A stretch of 46,251 nucleotides of DNA, from assembly GCA_002070945.1 (NCBI GenBank), contig MWEG01000006.1, positions 1 to 46,251 on the forward strand. Reading direction: 5' to 3'. Shown piece after piece: positions 30,001 through 30,905 of the stretch. The stretch is from Lentisphaerae bacterium ADurb.Bin082. GTDB lineage: Bacteria; Verrucomicrobiota; Lentisphaeria; Oligosphaerales; Oligosphaeraceae. The notes below the pieces were generated by a model, which saw only the letters and a list, made by a program, of their open reading frames with translations, searched no databases and was not told the DNA's origin. Position 1 is the stretch's first letter. Every line of letters starts with the position of its first letter. The position numbers and the translations under genes were made by a program.

Positions 30001-30550
30001 GCAGACGGATGTGTACGGGCAGCGCTATATCGTGTACCGCATCAGCTTGGGCGCACCGGACAACCTGCAGGAAGTGACCCTTGAGAAGGGCTGGAACATG
30101 ATTTCCTTCAGCATCACGCCGCTCAACAACGCGGTGGACGACGTGTTCTCCAGCGGCACGGAGAGGTTCTATCGTGGCTCGGTCTGGATTTATGAGGATG
30201 GCCAGTACATCGTGGCCACCAACATCGTGGCCACCAAGGGCTACTGGGTGTATGCGCCGGTGAGGCGTACCTTCAGCGTCTACGGCGACTTGGAGAAGAC
30301 CTCCATCCGCCTCAGCAAGGGCTGGAACATCGCCGGGCCGGTTTATGACATTGCTGACTTCAAGACAGCATACGCATCATTTGCGGGCAAGGTCGATCCT
30401 GACAACATCAGGATGTTCGTGTTCACGCCAGATGGGCAGACCAGCTACCAGCCGATCATCGCCAATGGCAAGTATCCGCTGTATGTCGGCAAGGCATACT
30501 GGATTTACGCCACCGAAGACGTGGAACTGCCCCTGATTCCGACTAAGTAG
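2..30550 (+). CDS. Giant LamG/TSP3-repeat exoprotein with embedded subtilase (5'-partial)
   Basis: At least 10182 residues, about 1.1 MDa. The frame is open to the left edge. The codons before the first ATG (position 20) read VSSPVA and align with VSAPVA before the same motif in the next repeat, so the true start lies upstream and no signal peptide can be seen. About 18 full LamG/concanavalin-like jelly rolls (W-T-x-E-x-W-V ... Y-R-F-D-D-G-G) begin near 650, 1800, 3405, 5045, 6903, 8230, 9310, 10410, 11745, 12945, 14915, 16035, 17335, 19812, 21060, 22838, 24100 and 25690. They are separated by DxDxDGxxDxxE repeats of the bacterial TSP3 type, which bind calcium. A subtilase sits at 17972-19180. 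The tail (27380-30550) holds Ig-like, PPC-like and duplicated GWN domains. Likely secreted or surface-attached, in adhesion or substrate binding; the exact role is unknown. It ends TAG before a strong terminator. Confidence 0.93.
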   Translation, partial: VSSPVAMTGLYQGEADETAAVQLGGFAGSMFEARVWSNARTEAQIATFHDAALAGTEAGLLAYFRFDDGGLTVENFHFQSDWLTEWENAGVLAGGAAVQPSVLTALPEINLDSDNDGLADWWEYQQFGDLTTANAASDTDNDGLNDYYEFLVGTNPTDTTNGNADALADFDGDGLSNRNEQLAGTLPNNPDTDDDGEFDGAEVAAGKDPLDSLSPFVYRELAMADDTQYVQLPDNASYALSRLTFEAWIKPAGPAGALLRRQLSGGRDNYRVELLAGGTLRLAFDYIGLDGQTASTTVDSELAVAAGEWSHVAVSFGPAAGLANHYQARFYVNGEDAGVSAPVAMSSLYLGEATETAAVQLGGFAGSMFEARLWSQVISAGQLAATGTELTGSEPGLVAWFRFDDGGATVENFHFTSDWLVEWENAGVLAGGAAVQPSDVNTLPNITFDSDGDGIADNWEYLYFDDLVTANRTSDFDGDGLSDLYEYLAGTNPMVEVSVPRTFYAMVNGVYTQVTQTTEAGGFVDADGNPIADGALDDGAGAVAGMNDAAIDSDGDGLANSDEAVWTTHPGLADTDDDGISDLTEINVTRTDPTNPLSPRRNRALDLTQAQHTITNYAADGSEASQTLEPRTAPYARVEDFAEMSSLNNYTMELWFKLADGSGNSGALLQKTTAAAGLGIYPDFKLYLDNGQLKFDYVLIGNDGSTAGNQLVKSIVHPDAVFAAGDGWTHVAVSVYQVSATVANSTHRIRLHVFQKGVLLDEHEVTAYGRIYNVQEPGDLLIGDLPGVANRLSMLVDEVRIWDSERSADQLAATRNMTDLSSYTADLSLHFTFDDGGEMADASAFASKASLAAIVNNRQAAYNSAYSAWQAAFAVYSAITGTPTAEQTATYSAAATARNNAYNALLAAQNALNGLTALVATMEGDPAQDAPAMAAANFGRALMALEDRDSTNQYLNVDTDLDNLPDWWELQYFGNLNPSGGGDADNDGVNNLNEYRVGTDPTRGTSPYRQVLKLHDSTTIDPVNGQALVYGTPAPEFTYSDGVNSITVPAFPGYVTSLLHYDLAADGAINTEPFADAALTDAEFDYDRDGIANGDEQSFGLNPGAWDSDDDGVADKLEQDSVPATDPLDCFDPLKNRVLDLTADGAYLETTGFNGFSSRNYSGYMVEFWFKLDAASGNRGPLARMVANDGSETIFTIGLGHQVNPALGGQLYITYNQADNQVTRFFDPSVVFQAGDGWTHVAVKLFANYSSATSHSVSFFVRHDGREYRQARNYAGVLANDFGAGQLVLGGKIGANQLQMQMDEFRAWNATDYYYIPTSGTYTYYVDQVQADIQSRRNMFVTTASDLMEMAVYYRFDDGGVMVEDASFTAKPSASQINSLFNAYQRSMNNYNTAVTTYGATPTAAQQLELNNLLAIYQHDRDAYFAALNANTPAAMIAGALNQGAAMLELPAAKATDETYAYLSGDADGDGIADFWEYMYFAGIDTANQATDFDSDGLTDYYEYLIGRNPTNPNSSDDPTVMDGDYDSDGDGLTDRYEAKYGSDPAMADTDDDGISDKVEVVFGSSPVHPMSISVVKDTGEKLDADYIAAQRAVIIPRLAAVVQDATDPLQTVWNITYTEDATAKTVATVTYLNAEAADAAAALAKYLAEDFAAFNDYEVIWMMVQNGDDPNDYVRNFRAEGAPSLSLDISQKPFVDGAAAAGYAELPHPDRFAVGPMVISGYNETISGEFTLEMWVKHDNASAHAGRSTLFEMVGDTKTGFRLAIEDGAPIGEIFDATNSAAGEVLAYVGGKHATPRLEDGVWTHLALVWAPATKSLALYRDRLAIMGSQIITYVIDFGSIAQYARLHAVDGMAIDEFRFWTSARTDEQIDYWASRIVPSPLRSAALPIVEPWHMRKTYSLRAYYRFDDGGALVEDFAHFGEQDYMLELAAPVSGVYEPVIAGDDAKSLDGVDDADGDGIPEWWVYFHDLDTFVRSAYIPDELPSGDWTDALVWNSDGTAIVGLRGHVQNVGYSSFGGHNDPAVVGQEEGAYQTDFRRLDGDFKYVTMFKYFNLSSVPVRAVMGYYNRHGVTISGLTVNGRAVGNYSNGYDIASYLQVGRNQIVVSFVRDQTTSRGPYKIPTPANPATTVDYSRKTYIGSLDVSLTVDGQPVIVFGHDYNFDPRSAWYYRACTADHLDVPTWGTDWGTDANGYILGGNTGTAGAGANQYAYNYGMKMDDDGDDVNVYYEYLLGTNPKSRDSDNNGIFDGEEDYDRDGINNRIELANGTDPMLKDTDNDGRADNVERAETTDPLDMNDPLVHRALYTDGTDASFLLLPNQARFGLLTWTAEAWVKPDADLADGTIVERVVGTMTGKTLVNFSMRLVDGRLTMVFTDLNGGEEVLSVPPAYAAPAGVWTHLAMTYEGDTTTIALYVNGENVAQSYSTRQPVSTGPGVISVRAGAGFTPGTGFKGYIDDLRIWNTVRSSDDIADNRAVLLSGSETGLAAYYRFDDGNLDGRTTTAFDAGTYADFAELQTAVAGGTAAYPTYILHLADSVAGSAQDWKNNWRNAAVLQGTATVADISDSNPFEAETDSNYNRIPDRWEYKFFQQLLTDDSTPTGKYGDYDGDGISNYYEYLADLDPKIKSTDGKIFDNVADSDGDGLNNAEEQALGLHPGLADSDDDGFTDGGSVTVTISENTGVFTRVITDADGNVLSTAEIAAAGFNPADYTLVSGTAGVDAVYARTLSGEPSSAAAAWSQAPVQSNGYVHFDTHGDKVTYRNWYRRTVGNAIVTTDPFAFAGNFTAEFKFRGASSPNGVLLRKAAVVGGLTHYQVVLRADRKVAFTVGANTLTSAVAIPDATTWVHVAAAVNGQTMTLRLAWKAAADDEEYLEYAVSGTRAGTMPDSRGTDIVLGGGNFLGAIDDLRLWSRARSAEEITVNRDSDWAAGAIADLTANQGPALPAGLVLYSTFNDRGATAENFAAARVSLINNPAVTLPDHVMAGVLSGAEFASEPVDMTIDVNDNKIADYWEYLHFDNLLAAGEEYADPDKDGLNNLYEFLSQTDPNDATVGPNDDFDLDGLSNYNEQLHGTDPTVVDTDDDGVTDNAEVLAGRNPLSSDDNVVNHYLHLPTPTRTVAYPGADLVVDGDFSVSFWVRAANADLGAGAAVLLERVADVSGTQFKVELTADGEVRFSVGTVSVTSDVIAENPLLTTTWFRVQAALAGNVLSLTVSDDVLGNDVYTDHDFTAPYYASSVPASTGKDVLVGNVGNAISFGLDDLALMVGGALVLASDFDDLGATFENQAGAMISLMPGMTYRDPETAGIPSVADVGGSGTVADSFKHVWFQANDRVDDANANGIADSWELQYFGRLLAAGEELADEDGDGLNNLYEFLAGTDPTKKITDPATQGGTTDADWDSDGDGLSNLLEQEIGTMPNLVDTDDDGVDDGREYYGILRGETTYTQHFSHPLMSMSHYDPDYQDALLGGNHVKLTPSRSLDVAPFLAGTGAAWAGIQLPKSERFGTFLEDGATLETMLLPVLDQDQDGDRRVIMSAVTLDSGTGQRRVALALGYEVHNGEAYLYVEFDKPITVAGDLAEQVKVGGYNPANEALNSILSLRVGEWNHVAAVWDTNFSDDPYVNSLQIYVNGRVAARLTTTQHPLRPVGTRVENIYLGGDGDPATANELQAGLLDETRIWDRARTQNQLVQFSDRIIATQDDNTHLVAYFRYDDGGKTIEDFVYPCFDDPLTTHDYAINPAGYGVAVGADGTSAAMVVTDGDVLPVGIEPLVLAGMDDQDNDGLPDWWEAFFAYQSRYDLSNATVLNPNDDLDGDGLTNYSEYLAGTDPYQPDTDGDGVADGHEDFDGDGLNNMLEQSFGSLMNVADSDDDGVSDGDEAYGLAWPGPGRSSEYLSHPMASMAHFHAGIMDVEHDGDHLQLTPARSLKIAAAAAAPGFAGIRLPEPERFRNLTDGVTLETWVKLGSLEADSRVIMAAMNGSKPVLELGYEPDGGKAYLYACFVGIDNQLVKVGGAGRNTVVQIGEWTHVAAVWAPAVGDLAGSLRLYINGVMEFTLTTNAAQAMAVGADPISLYLAGNGEIGRQLVDGFLDETRVWGTVLSMTAVLANRDQIVRASGNAALLAYYRYDDGGRNIEDFCYPYTFNAAYDPSAYALKAVSYGVLDEEHEAIARDPATGLAVVAVSAVADGTCDWMTAAEARPLNGQDDMDGDGLPDWWESLNSGSHDDIYSVSPTDDNDGDSLNNLYEFYCRTNPNSNDSDGDGILDGAEDYDGDSLTNAAENRHGSDPRLQDTDDDGIDDKVEIDDGTSPVHPSSRRQFARSSLDLAKLFAADPVAAGARLPDANRFQFGDNAWTVEMWYRPGADQSGDLFAYDSYDGDSFSLSVVNGYPLGRISSSGGTDLVRVGGEKAVGTDGWEMPQLKTGEWVHLALVRDQAKHALRIYVNGVAMIAQMTQLKANIGAGEAFIGRGFENGHIDEFRAWSEARSIEELERWQNHIIPTHATINTAFNAAIFNQITSGQARQTPVDMLTYMFLRPLYKYSDVLLAYYRFDDRGKYAEDYVHFLDRDYALDIHQAFAFVSEADNEFAPIDGVDDEDGDGLPEWWVNLHGLDKWRKMIFSPFAATAGDWLQAVASNTMGIDGRDFTGWNPNAGFIRTAGSTTQPTDGPTPVATAGHIVRDFTVYGSIGSLTGYPENYEYVDVGSAVTYPSGMFTELWKYIVLDRQPETAPFTLRLFNGVVTRMLVNGQNVGLAGAGTVDIAQYLQQGRNQIYLYLEDTGGATWTVAGVTPPGYWTYNTGGAAPQLIPVPWNAVTYTFPRATMKADMTLLVDGKEVIVRGDHYKYDPRSVWHGRTATQAAYLTNLTANDYSDKYVGHLDYGIDNDPDNPMPGQPAFSEGDGLSNLLEYLVGTNPYDSDTDKNGVSDANEDYDGDGLPNGREDFYGTDPTVADTDDDGLNDNVEVSQGYDPTDGNSPLVLRGMQFTGAKNGDDSASYLLFPTQNRFALTDWTIEMWIRPAKNQLTSPSTLLERRVGYYSTAAGERRKLVNYGLRLESDNRITVYYTDSTGDETGNRATSVDMVKADGRAWTHVAASFDRATRTLTLWLDGVIARQIRGSKEPLTAGPGLVSLTAGAFYSGVIDEVRFWNDVRTEEEINAANTTLLAGSEEGLVAYYRFDDGGVTAQDSHTASFGDWNNGWRNAAVLVGANFIQLDDESPIGYDTDDTDGDGLPDWWELKYFDDLTVTDGTIDSDGDGLNDYYEYLAGTDPTNQYTDGVRDIFGHLKHENILDAAWDPDYDGLSNLDEQIFGTDPFNPDSDDDGVLDGIEMADFTSPLHSMNRLEPATGANFVNRYLVLANIGTATLDGLEVPLAAEERVLAMPEWTVEAWVKAVDPALASGALVRRAVGNNLGYELGLHNGVPYVMYQTAKKTLIRLEFGATDDKGNVVAPQAIPAGAWVHLAASWDAEARALSLTVGTETSGLAVVRRVFNATELDYLPVDGSNFFSLADPMDNSGVKIWQGDVFLDEVRVWTVARSLVALDENRTQLIQTGTPGLFRCFRFDDGGMTIEDFAHPGWKTAKTYAIAAADYGVVITPEALVNDAILNSTAEVTYDDGTGTAVNKTYAEVWADYAANPAAADLFGVAGWLGTVDALAFRDIDDADGDGMPDWFENVYGVDDADGDEDGDGLTNLYEYLAGTVPNNTVNGNADFHALAIAGDGLTNGEKQAFGLDPRLVDSDGDGYSDYEEVYGLHADGSPVDGMFRRPDKDSFAADPLRPLSNTRPVLRHLVLNGTALTIPPQARHALPSWTVMAMVKPESISAVTLFKRQVSANGVNFELGWTASGMPYASFTPNGPAATAFRIPENDVAGLAIEAGVWTHLAASYDADARLLTLYVNGMPVVEREDLRQQFTCPAFGDGIVAGVMTGPVFNIGDGLVGAIDNIRVYGSALPASQIYRDHRTSLSSSEAAAAPYGEETGSYRTTEEPISEMLERAHRAGQLIVKFKPGVSAQAVEDAHAALGTTVVKTSAFTGVQLVQLPAGADDAAAMATAIAQYRAWTDRIEYVEPNYELQPSAPPNDALFNNLWAMHNVGQTGGTPGADINVMPLWDAGYTGSHDIVVAVIDTGVDYTHPDLRANMWINTGEIPDNGIDDDGNGFIDDVYGYDFYNGHGDPQDDDDHGTHCAGTIGAVGNNAIGVAGVNWNVRIMALKFLGPQGGFTMDAISCIEYAVQMGAHISNNSWGGYGYSNALYDACRKALAAGHLLVCAAGNEMNDNDGAWPAYPASYDLANILSVAATDHNDEMAWFSNYGATTVDVGAPGVDILSTAPGGGYQLMSGTSMASPHVTGLAALLKSRFPNATALDLKEAIMAGATPVASLTGQTVTGGRINAQQSSDILAARDMVLCLRGNGLVTVASGQQYVLDLSAADLGARAPGFNGTAPAIGRRAVAADAAAGADTPVTELAFFSGDGDSDGMPEWYEVAAGHDPGTQDGTFDNDGDGLTNYFEFLAGTSPWNTVSFGATLDQDTFNPVLNQTYNYLQSLGYHPLTGLSDAQVVALGTLPAPGFADYYTILNQDDDWVRESDTAAVNGTPAASDVADVNASNPLLPYISRVLTLPAGGGCLELPNQPRFVMAAGWSIDAWVKPAALPTAAEVAAGRKVTIIRREIDANLDGVFESANYELGLKAVNAGSATSPKYAWKPYVAFTSAVFGSEAPAVLSCEAAVALAEGTWSHVGGIYNPGEQSLTVLVDNKNPRVKSVAGVTPVADTIGVSRVRVGAGFVGAVDAVRIWNIAKADFSDYLQSSTSTLPATPTLSQGLVAYYLFDDGGVTAQDFASPLDDWNLGWLNAAKPMLGASFAAEISPVTPSDVDTDGDGMPDWWETLYGLDPYNPYDADEDLDGDGLTNLYEYLAGTNPTIRDTDGNGISDANEDPDGDGLTNLEEQGWGSHPALADSDDDGINDKIEVMFGASPIHPMSIIVDGDGNRLTDAVIAALPVSGVLVPQVGADVYGYVIANNIDTSEWSYAQAPAISLAIGKDSADPSTETYRLPEPDRFAVGKGDFTVEMWVKKSTVEPTATREWLFTFVGATGYAYRLGLDVGGQPIGQIYHADTGAVLATAGGAYAYRLPGDPAVSADDVTPPLEDDTWTHLALVWSHDGKSLVLYRDRLAIIGSATVSNADVIDFGTAATRAVIGKLTVPVGGLAAIDELRVWASARSEEQIDYWAGRIIPAPLTPTLEIRYMREAYPLVANYRFDDGGQWVEDFAHFRNRRYMLNLAADVLAPEAKVLEGCDDLDGDGIPEWWVNYHKLDTFPRSSLRFYDWTDARVMTNNTTFAGLRGYTQHVGYTPIADAYRGWVGLEGIGGYWPDNCALEPEHMYVVMHKHFELKTRPQEAILSFNMHAVTPGAVDHARPREFVNVNGVIFAGNDIDIASALRVGRNKIVVAYTRTRFEVQEARIMIGTTEVTLRRDMYEGTLDVQLLVDSNPVIVYGHDNLYDPRAVWHYTAYTEWESTVPTYYMAYGLDTNGFIVHNVDYGMLVDGDGDGLDVYWEYVLGTNPNARSSKGVLEASADFDGDSLSNSWEIARGLHPLLADTDNDGVADNLEYGVGSDPLDVNDPMVNRSALFDGAPGNYLLLPSQKRFLLDAWTAEAWVKPNGDNANGIILERQVGTSDPANPLVNYRLGLRNGRFYTSFTSLAGSMDTLASPEVYKLPAGVWTHVACTYNGTDAFTILINGAVVASKYATVQPVTVGPGVVSVKAGEGFSGRIDEIRLWDVARSAADILADRKTTLFGDEDGLIAYYRFDDVNFAGRMAVAGLTTLEPATEPKAFRKAADSLLANANDWLADWENAATFVGALYDAAGNLSTTYTVVEDVDSPLEDDLDSNNNMIPDRWERKYFGGLLAEGDEFNDYVVVNGITYGDGDGLNILYEYLSGTNPLIAMTDGIDWDGDRDADSDGMPNLDEQFFGSRPDVRDTDDDGFSDGFEAGYDYFVLNEFGVLVQVPGLGMDVSSPVASLDQPNAPEDTNPNNDPTGSALLTEIAKVLRLDGSNFMTVLDNPVHSGNTLTVAFWFRADMYDAASDQLTGANAALPVTPTPFLRRTVSSAKGNSNYLFSFTKDKISFRVNRRSASTTPVGQQVDYQPDGGIKPGEWYLIAGIINLEGQVPSITIIGISRKSTSLTGAVEYAHLTKTATFTGTQGSIVGDAGVFLVGPAETETWPRNLVVDLDNICVWSEVKEVATIRIMLEESNTSQGDFANGLVSQFVFDDGGVTAEDIVVLEDWWTKWRHAGTMTETGPGLSAAIGRGMIHDASLADLDSDKDHDGLPDDWEIFFFGHLGYSGSDDPDGDGLTNKEEYDLSADYRDPEITAAYYGKPPYGAPAGWVGDWLAWLNPAQPDTDGDYMPDGWEHRNTLNPLDPSDAEKDPDEDDLCNWKEYYYGTLPWNPDTDGDGLPDGWEVFYMSTDATGAIVDPSLDPLNPDGPYGANGDPDHDGLSNMTEYIYGTNPIVYDGPNKDTDGDGITDEVERQDGVNTDSALTDTDDDQFDDYEELSVGTRGYDSLSKPSITATRDSGFVYAGNLVAQIMPAKGPLTVPNAGNEDRLGFGSWTVEARFRLREFKLSHDQYDVYLVRRSLAQGTYADNESVNIGIDDAFNYAIGYTVKATDGTTSTAGITDPGRKIYPFVSWKAKGMQERRITSASGIELTDDPLADGNTFLYRSDWCFLTGVYDAGKQRLIMYLDGEAHGFLDIVTDTTAAAQCPTDASKLGKNYQTYLKLGENLGNVLAGPAATTERLLLDEVRVWGVAPHTIALTGSADNYITNFVRSAREIADGAKRPVTPVFGLYDSSIGDRYATAYTSGVPVQPNRHAYAVDRRVSDNPWRTRPGTPGTYVRVSYLDMNNNNRWEPGENIWRDRTAAQAREEDQYNEDFDEANYAATDDIRAYWYDDVIDQRLAIGANHGRWYAGNGYTTTTITTNTDGTTTTTTTTVSADDSRAGKWLDVYYNDLNGNNRLDDEDDIWIEFRRGEYGTDDYYNPATRTWYSDISWYHARPASWAERQGLALYLRFDDGGGSIEDYAWHADWRSKPVWKHSIRPPGLFGIFPPLRPTGIGGVDYQWVTQEDASGYAWVIDAVEPPTNPVTEIQTLSNVRNAQGEIEFCYRPAPGMIDSVNLHKYDILTASILTEASDPEGVMVNYRYYWLHIGANPANVYVQSDVAGAADWTLTFADGVLVDSHTADGSLPDNVLLATDSSLDLYNFRSVVRVGDIIQLAVVGVSESGKSSQVMLSTITVSADDLYKVPDALTFVSFLPLTPEAGDNLTVSLQTVAGVDGYIVLEWYRNLLLYNTTFTRVQAAGTYTITLAGKTPTGDLVTIDGDVWSFKAYYKSATNVYVDADGKEISAARSRVIPPTTTGGGEWFHRLIGSPFDGELAEDGTMAGNNPPTAPTSVTITPGSGDQDTIFIANAVGAVDPEGHIFSYQYQWYIDGQAVLGETMQFFPANGTTIPGIALPTDPEGTTPAPAPPVTNLAEGDRISVAVYAMDIFGARSTARRSDVLVIQDDLADAGGDDYASLAYEPNNTRQTAGRLLPMEDVTDPDDEFSQEHYFHEASDVDWFWFIVPETLINGKKWVLLETNDGNQMYNRLHRAENDWGIDTQMALFNSAGKLIYHCDDYGNPIGFGGTKYARFEGALDPGIYYVQISLAVRSTFDVTRTYFIHYAWDELGGKEGPTAPTSVVLTPANPGVTEDLVCRAEGALTADDATEITYLYVWYRNGVLVPLGNNAPVFAWNTARYVISQAKNFGNSIGAPNTIPAAYTLAGQTWQCAVYAMDANGYSHGVMSNPVTINTSEWDFQLRVAKTYKNNYGPVTGTDQAVNLGWRNDATFGFDPTFDSALPIIMTPGSGEEDDSPLTLGRMYSIGLDNTYSKLNTDVRPYGRATSWFIKVEMGDSSAESMILSWDNVMPPPDTVGNFTITQMRRTPDGTYLPVPGTTQIMTDIHSVVLEEDDIANMQTDVYGQRYIVYRISLGAPDNLQEVTLEKGWNMISFSITPLNNAVDDVFSSGTERFYRGSVWIYEDGQYIVATNIVATKGYWVYAPVRRTFSVYGDLEKTSIRLSKGWNIAGPVYDIADFKTAYASFAGKVDPDNIRMFVFTPDGQTSYQPIIANGKYPLYVGKAYWIYATEDVELPLIPTK
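59..1320 (+). repeat. Near-identical tandem LamG-TSP3 units, period about 1.01 kb
   Basis: The stretch from 62 (GTCCAGCTGGGCGGC and onward) recurs at 1076, an offset of 1014 bases or 338 codons. The block around 254-304 recurs at about 1265-1317, offset 1011. Both copies keep the protein motif VENFHF and a following EWENAGVLAGG. Identity at the DNA level is much higher than between other LamG units of this gene, which suggests a recent duplication or gene conversion. Confidence 0.8.
4646..12856 (+). repeat. Higher-order repeat 1 of the giant gene (2737 codons)
   Basis: Starts at the motif D-T-D-D-D-G-I-S-D-K-V-E followed by SPVHPMS. It holds a LamG, a jelly-roll 'U' module (5870-6650) and five further LamG units with TSP3 linkers. 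The same order of start motif, LamG, U module and LamG recurs at 12857 and 20837. Confidence 0.75.
5870..6650 (+). other. U module copy 1: galactose-binding-like jelly roll
   Basis: Follows the linker DGDGIPEWWV. It contains VNGRAVG, then YDIASYLQVGRNQIVV, a pattern known from galactose-binding-like beta-sandwich domains of glycosidases (VNG ... D-I/V-x-x-x-L-x-x-G-x-N), and later VDGQPVIVFGHDYNFDPRS. The second and third copies share this frame, so the module is repeated as a unit of roughly 260-290 residues. The ligand is unknown. Confidence 0.6.
13760..14640 (+). other. U module copy 2: galactose-binding-like jelly roll
   Basis: Follows DGDGLPEWWVNLHGLD. It contains VNGQNVG, VDIAQYLQQGRNQIYLYL and VDGKEVIVRGDHYKYDPRS, matching the core of copy 1. 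The N-terminal part has diverged and carries extra Gly/Thr/Pro-rich sequence. Confidence 0.6.
17972..19180 (+). other. Subtilisin-like (S8) protease domain inside the giant protein
   Basis: A propeptide-like segment of the I9 type (starting LIVKFKPGVS, about 17972-18200) is followed by a complete S8 catalytic domain. The catalytic Asp is in VIDTGVD (codon 18350), the His in DHGTH (codon 18515), the oxyanion Asn in AAGNE (codon 18788) and the Ser in GTSMASPH (codon 18995). The NGIDDDGNGFIDD segment between Asp and His is typical of secreted subtilases with an extra calcium site. The domain lies between the thirteenth and fourteenth full LamG units, in place of a normal linker. It should be active outside the cell. 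Whether it matures the giant chain itself or degrades other substrates cannot be told from sequence. Confidence 0.93.
20837..24100 (+). repeat. Higher-order repeat 3 of the giant gene (partial)
   Basis: Begins with DSDDDGINDKIE and SPIHPMS, closely like the start of repeat 1. It holds a LamG, a U module (21850-22600) and another LamG. After about 24100 the order departs from repeats 1 and 2. Confidence 0.7.
21850..22600 (+). other. U module copy 3: galactose-binding-like jelly roll
   Basis: Follows DGDGIPEWWVNYHKLD. It shares GLRG-TQHVGY with copy 1 (GLRGHVQNVGY), then VNGVIFAG, IDIASALRVGRNKIVV and VDSNPVIVYGHDNLYDPR. The DNA looks somewhat less GC-rich than flanking parts of the gene. Confidence 0.6.
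28660..29150 (+). other. PPC-like domain flanked by Ig-like domains
   Basis: The motifs YEPNNT and, further on, SDVDWFWFIVP fit a bacterial pre-peptidase C-terminal (PPC) beta-sandwich, often found at the end of secreted enzymes. Paired sequences opening PTAPTSV at about 28300 and 29160, each with a W-Y-x-D/N-G strand, look like two Ig/fibronectin-like domains on either side. Confidence 0.6.
30062..30550 (+). other. Tandem C-terminal GWN domains
   Basis: Two similar halves end the giant protein. The first runs from LEKGWNMISF to KGYWVYAPV, the second from LSKGWNIAGP to GKAYWIYAT. No LPXTG, PEP-CTERM or C-terminal membrane helix is visible, so this duplicated domain could be the export or attachment signal. 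That role is inference. Confidence 0.6.
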
Positions 30551-30573
30551 CGGCTCGGAGGAAACCTGGAAAA

Positions 30574-30610
30574 CACCGGCGCCGGTGCGAAAACACCGGC
30601 GCCGGTTTTT
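30574..30610 (+). terminator. Rho-independent terminator of the giant gene
   Basis: Two copies of the 12-base sequence ACCGGCGCCGGT (30575-30586 and 30595-30606) can pair with each other as a GC-rich stem, and a run of five T follows (30606-30610). An A-run precedes each copy, giving a 17-base direct repeat at 30570 and 30590. It lies 24 bases after the stop codon. Each 12-mer is also self-complementary, so competing small hairpins are possible. Confidence 0.85.
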
Positions 30611-30647
30611 CGACGGGAAGAGCAGGGCGCCAGGTGCAGGCACCGTA

Positions 30648-30775
30648 GGTAGTTCAGGCTTTAGCCTGCCGTATGTACCTCGCTTGCAGGAGCATGTAGT
30701 TCAAGCTTCAGCTTGCAGTGCGTAGTTTAGCTTTAGCTTGCCGTATGTAGTTCAAGCTTTAGCTTGCAGTATGTC
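30648..30775. repeat. REP-like hairpin array (four degenerate units)
   Basis: Four units of about 25 bases with the pattern GTAGTTCAAGCTTTAGCTTG. Most contain a short inverted repeat around a TTTA or TTCA loop, for example CAGGC-TTTA-GCCTG at 30655-30668. With the elements up to 30857 they fill the 355-base gap between the giant gene and the EF-G paralogue. No gene is seen in that gap. Confidence 0.75.
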
Positions 30776-30779
30776 TCTC

Positions 30780-30810
30780 GCCCCGTTGGGGCTCTTGTCG
30801 CTCCGCGACA
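30780..30810. repeat. Paired perfect hairpins with GTT and TCC loops
   Basis: GCCCC-GTT-GGGGC (30780-30792) and TGTCGC-TCC-GCGACA (30796-30810). A diverged copy of the same pair lies at about 45966-45998, so this is a dispersed repeat rather than a terminator; no T-run follows. Confidence 0.75.
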
Positions 30811-30814
30811 TCTA

Positions 30815-30857
30815 GCCAATTTTACTTTCTGTCACAGGATTTCGCACATTAACTATT
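30815..30857 (-). promoter_or_regulatory. Dispersed 18-base motif, copy A
   Basis: On the minus strand the core reads TGTGCGAAATCCTGTGAC (30831-30848). The similarity to copy B continues downstream through GTGAYAGAAAG and ATT(T)GGC. It lies 57 bases upstream of the EF-G paralogue, pointing away from it. Function unknown: it may be a regulator site, a promoter part or a mobile repeat. Confidence 0.6.
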
Positions 30858-30905
30858 TGAGCATCTCCAGGCTGCCGCCGGATTTTCCGACTACGGGATT
30901 TTTTT

